Origin: Intestinibacillus sp. Marseille-P6563 | GTDB lineage: Bacteria > Bacillota > Clostridia > Oscillospirales > Butyricicoccaceae | Length of the DNA: 64,000 nt | Direction of reading: 5' to 3' | Assembly (NCBI RefSeq): GCF_900604335.1 | Contig: NZ_UWOD01000001.1 | Coordinates: forward strand, 310,001-374,000 | Part shown: in pieces, positions 17,010 through 24,996 of the stretch | Position numbering within the stretch: the first letter of the stretch is position 1 | How the letters are laid out: every line of letters starts with the position of its first letter | Notes under the pieces: model-generated | What the model was told of the DNA's origin: nothing | Database searches by the model: none | Seen by the model: only the letters and a program-made list of their open reading frames with translations | Position numbers and translations under genes: made by a program

Positions 17010-20000
17010 GTGGACTATGAATTTGTAAAAGGACAATTTACGGAAGCACAGCTGGAGGCGGCTATCATTGAGATATTCCAGCAGCAAGACTATATCTATG
17101 TCCACGGAGAGAAAATCCACCGGCAGTATGAAGAAATCCTGCTGGAAGATGACTTGCGCTCCTTCTTACAGGAGAGGTATGCCCATGAAGGCCTGAGCGA
17201 AACCGAAACACAGAAAATCATCAATCAGTTGACTCTCATCCCGGCATCTCCGCTTTATGAGGGAAACCGTGCTGCTTTCTGGCTGGTTAATGGAGGCTTT
17301 GATCTGCAGCGGGATGATCTGAGCAAAGTGGCGCTTCATATTGATTACATTGATTTCGACCACCCGGAGAATAACATTTTCAAAGTAGTGAATCAGTACT
17401 CTGTACAGGGCGAGCGTCTGCGCAGACCGGACCTACTCGTATTTATTAACGGTATCCCGGTTGCTATTTTTGAGTTTAAGTCAGCAATCAATGAGGATGC
17501 AAATGCCCATGACGCTTGGGAACAGATTACTATTCGTTATACCCGGGATATTCCAAAACTGATGAAGTATTGCTTCCTATCGGTCATCAGCGATGGAGCC
17601 AACACAAAAATGGGCAGTATCTTTACGCCCTACCCATACTATTATGCCTGGAATAAAGCCAATGAACAAGATAAAGTTTCAAACGGTGTAAGCTCGCTAT
17701 TTACGATGATTGAAGGTGCTTTTGCAAAAGAGCGCCTCCTTCGTGTGCTGTGCGATTTTGTGTTTTATCCAGACGATAGCAAGAAAAGCGAGGCTATTGT
17801 TTGCCGTTATCCCCAGTTTTTCGGAGCCAACAAAATGCTGGAAAATATTAAGCGGCATCTCCGGCCAGAAGGAGATGGTAAAGGTGGCACGTATTTTGGT
17901 GCAACGGGATGCGGCAAAACTTATACTATGCTATTTCTGTCGCGGATGATTGCCCTACGCGATCCTGATGCCTTTAACAATCCGACGATAGTAATAATCG
18001 TTGACCGTGAAGATTTGGATACGCAGACAGCGGAACTATTTGCAACAGCGAAAAAGTACCTCCACGAAGATGACGTGAGGAGTATTGAATCTCGTGCAGA
18101 TCTTGCTGAGACATTGAGGGATAGACCTAGCGGTGGAGTCTATATAACCTCTATTCAAAAGTTTTGTGAGAAGATTGGCCTTTTGTCTGCTCGGAGCAAC
18201 ATCATCTGTATCTCCGATGAGGCTCACCGTACTCAAACTGGTGTTGGTTCGAAGCTGAAAAAGACAGAGAAGGGCGTATTTACTACGTATGGTTTTGCAA
18301 AATATTTGCGAGATAGCTTTCCAAATGCTACATATTGCGGCTTTACCGGAACACCAATTGATGAGACAGTAGCCGTTTTTGGCGATGTGGTAGACAGCTA
18401 TACTATGAAAGAATCCAGTGACGATGGCATTACAGTTCGCATTGCATATGAGCCACGTTTGGCGCGTGTTATTCTTTCAGATGAGCAGGCCAAAGAAATA
18501 CAGAAATATTACGAAAGTTGTGCTGAACAAGGTTCTACGACCGAGCAAATTGAAGCAAGCCAAAAAGCTATGGCACGAATGCGGGCTATTCTAGGCCACC
18601 CGGATCGCCTAAAAAAATTGGCTGAGGATATTGTCCTGCACTATGAAGCTCTTTGTGCTGAGAAGCCACACGTTGTACTAAAAGCAATGATTGTCTGTGC
18701 CGATCGAGGTGTAGCATTTCGTCTTCTAAAAGATATCCTTGCAATTCGTCCTGCCTGGGGAGAAAAACGTCGTGCAGAGAACGAAAATGATCTGACAAAA
18801 GAACAACTAGATAAGTTGTCTCCCCTCCCGAAAATTAACCTTGTTGCAACACAAGGGGCTAATGACGAAAAGGAGTTGTATGAGGCTTGCGGAACAAAAG
18901 AATACCGCAAGATGCTGGACAAGCAGTTCAAAAACGATAACTCCAATTTCAAAATTGCAGTTGTTGTTGATATGTGGATTACTGGTTTCGATGTGCCATC
19001 TTTGGCTGTTATGTACATTGACAAACCATTACAAAAGCACACCCTTATCCAAACAATTTCTCGCGTAAACCGTGTTTTTGATGGCAAAGACAAAGGCTTG
19101 GTTGTAGATTATATTGGTATCAAGAATGACATGATGGAAGCCATAAAAAAATATGGTGGTCCACAAGAAAGTCCAGTGGATGAACTTGATATTACAATTG
19201 GCATTTTTCGCAATCACTTGAAAATGATTGATGACTTACTGCTTGGATTTAATGCAAGTAAATTTTTTACTGGGGAACCCCTAGAAAGGCTGAATTGTTT
19301 AAACAGTGCGGCAGAGTACGTTCAAAGTCGGAAAGACACCGAAACGCGCTTTATGGGATTGTCTCGAAGGTTGAAAAGTGCTTACAATATCTGCTTCCCC
19401 TCTGGTGAGCTGACAGATGAAGAAACGGCAAAAGCTCAGTTTTATCTCGCTATCCGATCTATCATTTACAAGCAAACCAAAGGGAATGCCCCTGACGCCG
19501 AAGCGATGAACCAAGTTGTAGAAAATATGGTTCGCGAGGCTATTGCCTGTACTGGAATTGAAAATGTTGTAGATGAACACAAGTCGGTTGACCTGTTCAG
19601 CGATGAATTTATTGAACAACTGAATACGGTAAAACTTCCGATCACAAAATTCAATGCACTCTTGAAATTGCTCCGTAAAGCTATTAGCGCTTATGGGCGC
19701 ACTAACAAAGTGAAAGCTATGGAGTTTGATGAGCGTCTCCGCAAAGTAGTTGATGATTATAACAGCAGAGATAAGTTGGTATTTACCAACGAGGTGGTTT
19801 CTGATTTTGTAAATGATCTGTCCGACCAACTGCTACAAATTTTAAGGGATCTGCAAGAAGATCAGTCCTCTTTTCAAAAGATGGGAATTAGTTTTGAAGA
19901 GAAGGCTTTTTATGACATTCTTGTCAAGGTGCGAGATGACCACGGTTTTCCGTATGCCGATGAAAAATGTGTGGTATTGGCTAAGAAAATCAAGGAACTT

Positions 20001-20174
20001 GTTGATGATAAAGCTCAATTTGCTGATTGGTCTACCAGAGATGATATTAAAAATCAACTCAATATGGAATTGACCGTCTTGCTATATCAGAACGGATATC
20101 CCCCTGAGTGGGACGAAGAGGTTTTTGAAAAAGTAATGGAGCAAGCTGAGAATTTCAAGAAATATGCTGATTGA
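17010..20174 (+). CDS. hsdR: Type I restriction endonuclease subunit HsdR
   Basis: HsdR translocates DNA and cuts far from the site when it is unmethylated. The 1054-residue protein has an N-terminal PD-(D/E)xK nuclease (D141, then E155-F-K157), an SF2 translocase with Walker A GATGCGKTYT, DEAH in CISDEAHRTQ and GFTGTPID, and a C-terminal helical HsdM-docking region. I set GTG 17010 as start because AAGGGAGG lies 7 bases upstream; an upstream in-frame ATG at 16968 would overlap the previous gene. All motifs are intact, so restriction should be active. Confidence 0.94.
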   Translation: MDYEFVKGQFTEAQLEAAIIEIFQQQDYIYVHGEKIHRQYEEILLEDDLRSFLQERYAHEGLSETETQKIINQLTLIPASPLYEGNRAAFWLVNGGFDLQRDDLSKVALHIDYIDFDHPENNIFKVVNQYSVQGERLRRPDLLVFINGIPVAIFEFKSAINEDANAHDAWEQITIRYTRDIPKLMKYCFLSVISDGANTKMGSIFTPYPYYYAWNKANEQDKVSNGVSSLFTMIEGAFAKERLLRVLCDFVFYPDDSKKSEAIVCRYPQFFGANKMLENIKRHLRPEGDGKGGTYFGATGCGKTYTMLFLSRMIALRDPDAFNNPTIVIIVDREDLDTQTAELFATAKKYLHEDDVRSIESRADLAETLRDRPSGGVYITSIQKFCEKIGLLSARSNIICISDEAHRTQTGVGSKLKKTEKGVFTTYGFAKYLRDSFPNATYCGFTGTPIDETVAVFGDVVDSYTMKESSDDGITVRIAYEPRLARVILSDEQAKEIQKYYESCAEQGSTTEQIEASQKAMARMRAILGHPDRLKKLAEDIVLHYEALCAEKPHVVLKAMIVCADRGVAFRLLKDILAIRPAWGEKRRAENENDLTKEQLDKLSPLPKINLVATQGANDEKELYEACGTKEYRKMLDKQFKNDNSNFKIAVVVDMWITGFDVPSLAVMYIDKPLQKHTLIQTISRVNRVFDGKDKGLVVDYIGIKNDMMEAIKKYGGPQESPVDELDITIGIFRNHLKMIDDLLLGFNASKFFTGEPLERLNCLNSAAEYVQSRKDTETRFMGLSRRLKSAYNICFPSGELTDEETAKAQFYLAIRSIIYKQTKGNAPDAEAMNQVVENMVREAIACTGIENVVDEHKSVDLFSDEFIEQLNTVKLPITKFNALLKLLRKAISAYGRTNKVKAMEFDERLRKVVDDYNSRDKLVFTNEVVSDFVNDLSDQLLQILRDLQEDQSSFQKMGISFEEKAFYDILVKVRDDHGFPYADEKCVVLAKKIKELVDDKAQFADWSTRDDIKNQLNMELTVLLYQNGYPPEWDEEVFEKVMEQAENFKKYAD

Positions 20175-20653
20175 TACAGTGTTTTTTCAACTACATTTTT
20201 CGAAACATTTGATAGGCTGTGATGTAGCCTGCTGTCAAAGGAAATTGCTTACTTATTGCTCTGGGTCATCCAATAGGGGCGAGCAGCATCCCTGTTGGCA
20301 AGGGGATTTCAAAGGGGAACAGCGTTCTCCTTTGTCTGGGGTGTTCAGAGGGGATAGAGTTCCCCTTTGACTGGAAGAATCCAAAGAAACCTGCGGTTTC
20401 GTGGCACACGACTTTCCTCCGGAAAGTCTAGTGTGTTATACCTTTGTGGAGCAGATGGCAGCCGGAATTGTAGCACACCCTGAAAAGTGTGGCCACAGTT
20501 GCGGCGTTCTGGCGGGAAAGGTTGCCCCTTGCGGGGCAGCATAAGCGACAGAAAAAGGCTGGCAGGCGGTGCGGGCAAGCACTGTCTGTCAGCCGTGTCA
20601 TTTGCGGAACAAAGGTATATCAAAGCCCCCGTCAGCCGCTGCTTCCCATCGTA
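20175..20653. other. Gene-free region of the element with hairpins and oriT
   Basis: This 479-base stretch between hsdR and the convergent sigma factor gene has no convincing gene. It holds two G-rich hairpins: 20311-20333 (AAAGGGGAAC, 3-base loop, GTTCTCCTTT) and 20349-20366 (AGGGGA/TCCCCT). The MobV-type oriT follows at 20404-20446. A short GC hairpin lies at 20523-20538 (TGCCCC/GGGGCA). The hairpins may end transcripts from both sides and keep oriT clear. Confidence 0.6.
20404..20446 (+). other. oriT: Origin of transfer (oriT) of the MobV/pMV158 type
   Basis: The order GCACAC, an inverted repeat GACTTTCC/GGAAAGTC (20410-20428), then TAGTGTGTTATAC (20429-20441) and CTTT reproduces the layout of the pMV158 oriT. 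There MobM nicks TAGTGTG/TTATAC. By analogy the nick is between 20435 and 20436 on the plus strand. The element encodes a MobV relaxase at 24997-25977, which fits. The pMV158 comparison is from memory of the published sequence; the layout is read directly. Confidence 0.8.
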
Positions 20654-21316
20654 TCAGAACCACCACGGCAGCTTTCCGCGCAGGCTGTCCATCGCCTCGC
20701 CCTCCACCTTCTTTGTCCAGCTCTCGCTGAGATGGAAATGGAGCGCCGCGCCGATCAGCGGGTGCTCGATTCCATCGGTAAAGCCATAGCGGTACAGCAG
20801 ATAGGTCTGCTCTCTGGCCGTCAGCTTGTCCAGCGCCGCATACAATTCTATCAGCTGCTCTTTTTGGATATAGATTTGCTCCGGCGTTTGGGTGTGAGGG
20901 TCGGCTATGGCTTCGATCCGCAGCATCCGTTCATCCTCTGAGAGAACGTCATCCAGATATACTCTTTGGAAGCCGTGGCCGTCTTTCTTATCCACCATCC
21001 GTTGCTCAAATAAACCGAGGGCGGCGCGGATGCAGTCCGTCATGGCGTTGCGGAGCGCCGGTGCTGCATAGGTCAGAAATTTCATGCCCCGTCCGGCATC
21101 AAACAAAGGGATCGTGTTCAGCAGGCCGATACTTCCCTCCTGCATCAAATCATCCAAATCAATTCCAATATCATTTTCATCCAGCCCCATGTTTCGGTAT
21201 TGCTCCAGCGCAATTTTTCGGATGAATCCCAGATTCTTTTCCAGCAGAATGTCACGGGCAGCCGTATCCCCTTTCTGTGCCAGTCTGCACAGCTGCTCAT
21301 TGCTCCGGGTCGGCAT
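20654..21316 (-). CDS. Sigma-70 family RNA polymerase sigma factor (element-borne)
   Basis: The 220-residue protein has sigma region 2 (ARDILLEKNLGFIRKIALEQY, DLDDLMQEGSIGLLNTIPLFDAGRGMKFLTYAAPALRNAM) and a region-4-like end (LYAALDKLTAREQTYLLYRYGF, WTKKVEGEAMDSLRGKL). Proteins of this kind occur on conjugative and mobilizable elements of gut Firmicutes and probably drive element promoters. AGGAG lies 8 bases before the start, and the start overlaps the XRE gene by 20 bases, so the two are coupled. The region-4 helix-turn-helix is only weakly like the standard one. Confidence 0.8.
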   Translation of the reverse strand: MPTRSNEQLCRLAQKGDTAARDILLEKNLGFIRKIALEQYRNMGLDENDIGIDLDDLMQEGSIGLLNTIPLFDAGRGMKFLTYAAPALRNAMTDCIRAALGLFEQRMVDKKDGHGFQRVYLDDVLSEDERMLRIEAIADPHTQTPEQIYIQKEQLIELYAALDKLTAREQTYLLYRYGFTDGIEHPLIGAALHFHLSESWTKKVEGEAMDSLRGKLPWWF

Positions 21317-22136
21317 TTTGCTTCTCCTGCGCGTGGTCTAAGGTGGATTGGAGAAATTCCGTCAGCGCCTGACCGAACTTGTCTAATGCTTCCTTTTGCA
21401 CACCGTCCATCCCCGCTGCGCTCTGGGTGACGGCGGCGGAAATCATTTCGGGCGTGATGGTCGGAGTATGAACATCCGCCCCTTTGGTGAGTTCGGTAAA
21501 CATCTGCTGAGTGATGCCCTTGGTCAAGGACTGCGCTGCTGTGAAATCGTTGCCGATCTCTTTCTTCACTTCCCGCAGCGCCGCCATAAATGTGTTCTGT
21601 ATCATCGTCAGGTCTGCCTGATATACGGGAACTTTCTGCCGGTTGACAGTTCTGGCCGCCTGCACCGCAGCATCCGTTTTCACATTCCGGCGCAGCATGG
21701 CGCTGAGGGTGGTAAGCATCTGGTTCTGTCCGGCGAAACCGGCGGCCAGCGTATCGTCAAAATACTGCTCGATCATGTAGGTGACCTCTGCAAAGCGCGG
21801 GCTTTCTAACAGGCGGTTGACAATTTCAGCATTGGCTTTCCCGGTGTACAGATTCCGCGCCGCCTGCACCGACAGGCCCAGTTCTTCAATATCAAAATTT
21901 GTCCGGTCGGGCGTGTTGACTTCCCCCAGCAGGAAATCTGTGGAGACTTCAAACACTTTCGCAATGCGGAGCAAATGTTCTGTGCTGATCTTATCAGTCT
22001 TACCGCTGACAAACCGGCTGATGGCGCTCTCGGTGCTGCCGATGCGGGTCGCCAGCTGTGCCTGGGTAATTTTATGTTCCTTCATAAGCTCCTGCATCCG
22101 CTGCCGGATATTGCCAGGCAGATAGGCTCCCTCCAT
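21297..22136 (-). CDS. XRE-family transcriptional regulator with long C-terminal domain
   Basis: The 279-residue protein starts with a Cro/CI-type HTH (about 5-65: MQELMKEHKITQAQLATRIGSTESAISRFVSG, LLRIAKVFEVSTDFLLGE). A helical C-terminal domain of about 200 residues follows with no recognised family. AGAGGTG lies 6 bases before ATG 22136, which I prefer to GTG 22145. It is co-transcribed with the sigma factor and divergent from the primase genes, so it probably controls this switch region. Confidence 0.85.
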   Translation of the reverse strand: MEGAYLPGNIRQRMQELMKEHKITQAQLATRIGSTESAISRFVSGKTDKISTEHLLRIAKVFEVSTDFLLGEVNTPDRTNFDIEELGLSVQAARNLYTGKANAEIVNRLLESPRFAEVTYMIEQYFDDTLAAGFAGQNQMLTTLSAMLRRNVKTDAAVQAARTVNRQKVPVYQADLTMIQNTFMAALREVKKEIGNDFTAAQSLTKGITQQMFTELTKGADVHTPTITPEMISAAVTQSAAGMDGVQKEALDKFGQALTEFLQSTLDHAQEKQNADPEQ

Positions 22137-22171
22137 GTGACGCACCTCTTTTCTGAAAATTCTCTTTAACC

Positions 22172-22200
22172 ATTATAACTTATAAAACCAGCGCGGGCAA
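22172..22200 (-). promoter_or_regulatory. Promoter of the XRE-sigma operon
   Basis: On the minus strand TTGCCC (22200-22195) and TATAAT (22177-22172) are 17 bases apart, 35 bases before the XRE start. Confidence 0.6.
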
Positions 22201-22217
22201 ATGTTTTCCGCTGGCTT

Positions 22218-22267
22218 CGCCGCTCTGAGGTCTTGCATTTTTGCAAGATTTCAGGGCGGCGTTTTTT
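22218..22267 (+). terminator. Terminator-like hairpin upstream of the primase gene
   Basis: A 19-bp stem with a few G-T pairs runs from CGCCGC at 22218 to GCGGCG ending at 22261, with loop ATTTTT, and is followed by TTTTTT. It is a strong intrinsic terminator for plus-strand transcripts, yet no plus-strand gene ends before it. It may be an attenuator in the primase leader or block read-through from outside. Confidence 0.65.
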
Positions 22268-22369
22268 CGTTTCTTGCACTTTTAGCGGATTTTTCGGTCT
22301 ATAGGCTTTTTCCCCGTATATTCAGGCAGACGGGCAGATACCGTCAATAAATGATGGAGGGCAAAGCCT

Positions 22370-22990
22370 ATGAATTTGTTTGAAACTGTAAAATCTGCTG
22401 TTACTGTGAAGCAGGCCGCCGAGCACTACGGATGCAAGGTCAACCGGGGCGACATGATCTGCTGTCCCTTCCACGATGACCGGCACCCCAGCATGAAGCT
22501 GAACAGAGATTACTTCTACTGCTTTGGCTGCGGGGCAACCGGGGACGTGATTGACTTTGTGGCGCGACTATTCGGCCTGAGCAGCTACGAGGCCGCAAAG
22601 AAACTGGCCTATGACTTCGGCATCGACCCGGACAAGCCCCCGGCAGCGGTAGCACTGAACAAACCGTACCCGCTGGCGCGGGTCTTCCGTAACGATGAGA
22701 TGTACTGCCAGCGGGTGCTGTGTGATTATCTTCACCTGTTGGAACGCTGGAAGGTCGAGTATGCCCCGCAATCACCGGAGGACGAACTGGATGACCGCTT
22801 TGTGGAGGCGTGTCAGGTAATCGAGTATGTAGATTATTTGTTGGACGTGCTCATGTTTGCGGAACTGGAGCAGCGAGTAAAGGCGGTGGATATGCTCCTG
22901 AAGGATGGAACTATCTCCGCGCTGGAGCAGCGGCTGAAACGTCTGGAAAAGGAGGTGCAGCACTGTGGCGAAGAACGAGCAATCGCGTGA
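22370..22990 (+). CDS. CHC2 zinc-finger DNA primase-like protein
   Basis: The 206-residue protein has the primase zinc finger C32-x2-H35 and C51-x2-C54 in CCPFHDDRHPSMKLN and YFYCFGCGATGDVIDFV. A helical C-terminus (QRVKAVDMLLKDGTISALEQRLKRLEKEV) follows. It lacks the TOPRIM catalytic domain of a full DnaG, so it probably acts with the following P4-type protein or recognises primer sites. The downstream gene overlaps it by 26 bases. TGGAGGGCAAAGCC precedes the ATG. Confidence 0.85.
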   Translation: MNLFETVKSAVTVKQAAEHYGCKVNRGDMICCPFHDDRHPSMKLNRDYFYCFGCGATGDVIDFVARLFGLSSYEAAKKLAYDFGIDPDKPPAAVALNKPYPLARVFRNDEMYCQRVLCDYLHLLERWKVEYAPQSPEDELDDRFVEACQVIEYVDYLLDVLMFAELEQRVKAVDMLLKDGTISALEQRLKRLEKEVQHCGEERAIA

Positions 22991-24338
22991 GGTCAACCAG
23001 CCCATCTGGTTTGATGGCAAGAGCATCAATGAAGCCCTGTTTTGTGATGATTTTCTGAGCAGACACAAAATCATCTACACAAACGGGGCTTTTTTCACGC
23101 CCGATGGACGTGTGACCGATGAGCTGCCGCTGCGCGGTGAGATTTTCGAGGAACTGAAATGCTGCGCGGTCAGCAACATTCCCCGCAAAATCAGCAACAT
23201 CGTGGAACTGATGAAGCTGGCGGCGTTGGTGGAGGATTTCCCGCCGGAGACTGACCGCATCCATCTGGCGAATGGGACACTGTTCCTTGACGGCAACTTC
23301 GTAGAGGGCAAGCCGGAGATCGTTCGCAACCGCCTGCCGGTAGCCTACAATCCCAACGCTCCCATGCCGACCCGCTGGCTGGCTTTTCTGGACGGGCTGC
23401 TCTACCCGGAGGACGTTCTCACTTTGCAGGAATATATCGGCTACTGCCTGATTCCCAGCAACAAGGGCCAGCGGATGATGGTCATTAAGGGCAACGGCGG
23501 CGAAGGCAAGAGCCAGATCGGCGCGGTGTTGTCCGCTCTGTTTGGCAGCAACATGAAAGATGGCAGCATCGGCAAAATTTCCGAGAACCGGTTCGCCCGC
23601 GCTGATCTGGAACACATTCTGCTGTGTATTGATGATGATATGCGGATGGAGGCGCTGCGGCAGACCAACTATGTAAAATCCATCGTCACCGCCCAGGGCA
23701 AGATGGATTTGGAGCGCAAGGGTAAGCAGAGCTATCAGGGATGGATGTGCGCCCGGCTGCTGGCGTTCAGCAACGGCGACTTGCAGGCTCTCTTTGACCG
23801 CAGCGACGGCTTTTACCGGCGGCAGTTGGTGCTGACCACAAAAGAGAAACCTGTTGACCGCGTGGATGATCCCGACCTGGCCGAGAAGGTGAAGGCCGAG
23901 GTGGAGGGCATTCTGCTGTGGGCTTTTGAGGGATTGCAGCGGCTGATAGCGAACAACTTCAGATTCACCGAGAGCCAGCGCACCAGAGAGAACCGTGAGG
24001 CTGTCAAGCGGGATAACAACAATGTGTTCGATTTTCTGGAATCCGAGGGCTATATCCGGCTGAAAGCGGATGCGTCCATCAGTTCAAAGGATTGCTACGA
24101 CATTTACCGGATGTGGTGCGAGGAAAACAGTCTGACTGCACTCAAACGCCGCAGCTTCAGCGATGCGCTGGTGGCAGCCTGCGGCAAGTACAATCTGGAA
24201 CACTGCAACACGATTACCAATTCGTCAGGACGCCGGGTGTGGGGCTTTATGGGAATCGAGGCAGTGGCAAGGCCGCATATAAACGAGTTTACGGACGCTT
24301 CACAGTGTACGTACGTACCGGAAGACTGGCGGGATTGA
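22965..24338 (+). CDS. P4/D5-type phage-plasmid primase-helicase
   Basis: The 457-residue protein has a D5_N-like region (RWLAFLDGLLYPEDVLTLQEYIGYCL) followed by an SF3 helicase: Walker A KGNGGEGKSQIG, Walker B-like HILLCIDDDM, and sensor-1-like LLAFSNGD. The C-terminus has a winged-helix-like part (FLESEGYIRLKADASISSKDCYDIYRMW). It starts with GTG behind AAGGAGG and overlaps the CHC2 gene. Such proteins unwind and replicate plasmids and mobile elements, which suggests that the excised circle can replicate. Inverted repeat arms overlap its end. Confidence 0.87.
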   Translation: MAKNEQSREVNQPIWFDGKSINEALFCDDFLSRHKIIYTNGAFFTPDGRVTDELPLRGEIFEELKCCAVSNIPRKISNIVELMKLAALVEDFPPETDRIHLANGTLFLDGNFVEGKPEIVRNRLPVAYNPNAPMPTRWLAFLDGLLYPEDVLTLQEYIGYCLIPSNKGQRMMVIKGNGGEGKSQIGAVLSALFGSNMKDGSIGKISENRFARADLEHILLCIDDDMRMEALRQTNYVKSIVTAQGKMDLERKGKQSYQGWMCARLLAFSNGDLQALFDRSDGFYRRQLVLTTKEKPVDRVDDPDLAEKVKAEVEGILLWAFEGLQRLIANNFRFTESQRTRENREAVKRDNNNVFDFLESEGYIRLKADASISSKDCYDIYRMWCEENSLTALKRRSFSDALVAACGKYNLEHCNTITNSSGRRVWGFMGIEAVARPHINEFTDASQCTYVPEDWRD

Positions 24339-24368
24339 TTTCCGCTTTGGTCGCCGGTACGTATGTAC
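24307..24368. repeat. Inverted repeat across the primase-helicase stop codon
   Basis: GTACGTACGTACCGG (24307-24321) and CCGGTACGTATGTAC (24354-24368) pair with one mismatch around a 32-base loop that includes the stop codon. No T-run follows. It could be a protein site or part of an origin. Confidence 0.6.
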
Positions 24369-24775
24369 GCAGCGATTGACCCTGTTACCTCATATATTGC
24401 AGAAACACTTCACGAGGTTATAGTAGTCGTTCTCATTTTGAGAACAACCAAAACAGCCAGAAAACACCGTGATTTTGAGGCAGATTTTGAAGCAGTCACA
24501 AAACGGCGAAATGTTTCTCCCTTATCCACACACTGTTCGCCGAATAGCGGCTCGCGGAACTGCACACACGTTGCGCTGGCTCGCGCAGATACCGTCCGAA
24601 TGGTAAAGAGTCCCGCATTTCCGCGAAGTCGAATATTCCGCCGCCAGTCAACGATACGCGGGGAAACATTTCTATCGTAAAACAGAAACTATAACAATTT
24701 TATCATCCCATGAAGCCGGTACGCTGTCCAGCGCAACCGGTTCTTTTTATGGGCAAAGAAATTTGGAGGATTATT
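24339..24775. other. Gene-free region, candidate replication origin of the element
   Basis: No gene is convincing in these 437 bases. A perfect DnaA box TTATCCACA lies at 24522-24530. A GAAATGTTTC/GAAACATTTC pair (24508-24517 and 24663-24672) brackets about 145 bases that include the DnaA box. The inverted repeat at 24307-24368 lies at the left edge. The position, after the replication genes and before the mobilization genes, suits an origin. This is inference. Confidence 0.4.
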
Positions 24776-24994
24776 ATGAAGTCAAGCATCCGAAACGAAA
24801 TCAAGGCGCAGATCATCCGCGCCGGTTACACCATGCAGGAAGTCGTTGACCAGCTGCACGATGAGTATGGGTGGAGCGACAGCGTATCCAATCTTTCCGG
24901 GAAATTGCAGCGGGAATCGCTGCGGTATCGGGAGGCCGTGGAGTTGGCTGATGTGCTGGGATATGACATTGTCTGGCAGAAACGGAGGGATTGA
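24776..24994 (+). CDS. Small HTH-like protein next to the relaxase
   Basis: The 72-residue protein has a helix-turn-helix pattern (SIRNEIKAQIIRAGYTMQEVVDQL, SVSNLSGKLQRESLRYREAVELADVLGYDIVWQKR), similar to the DUF6471/XRE-like proteins of mobilization modules. TTGGAGG lies 6 bases before the ATG. The relaxase begins 2 bases after its stop. A relaxase accessory or mob regulator is likely, but this is inferred from position. Confidence 0.65.
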   Translation: MKSSIRNEIKAQIIRAGYTMQEVVDQLHDEYGWSDSVSNLSGKLQRESLRYREAVELADVLGYDIVWQKRRD

Positions 24995-24996
24995 GC

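Noticed and set aside
20345-20623. 92-residue minus-strand frame in the oriT region
   Set aside because: It covers the oriT stem and hairpins, has no ribosome site and no family pattern.
24339-24775. oriT directly upstream of the relaxase
   Set aside because: No TAGTGTG/TTATAC-like nick site is present there, while one is at 20404-20446. I treat this stretch as a possible replication origin instead.
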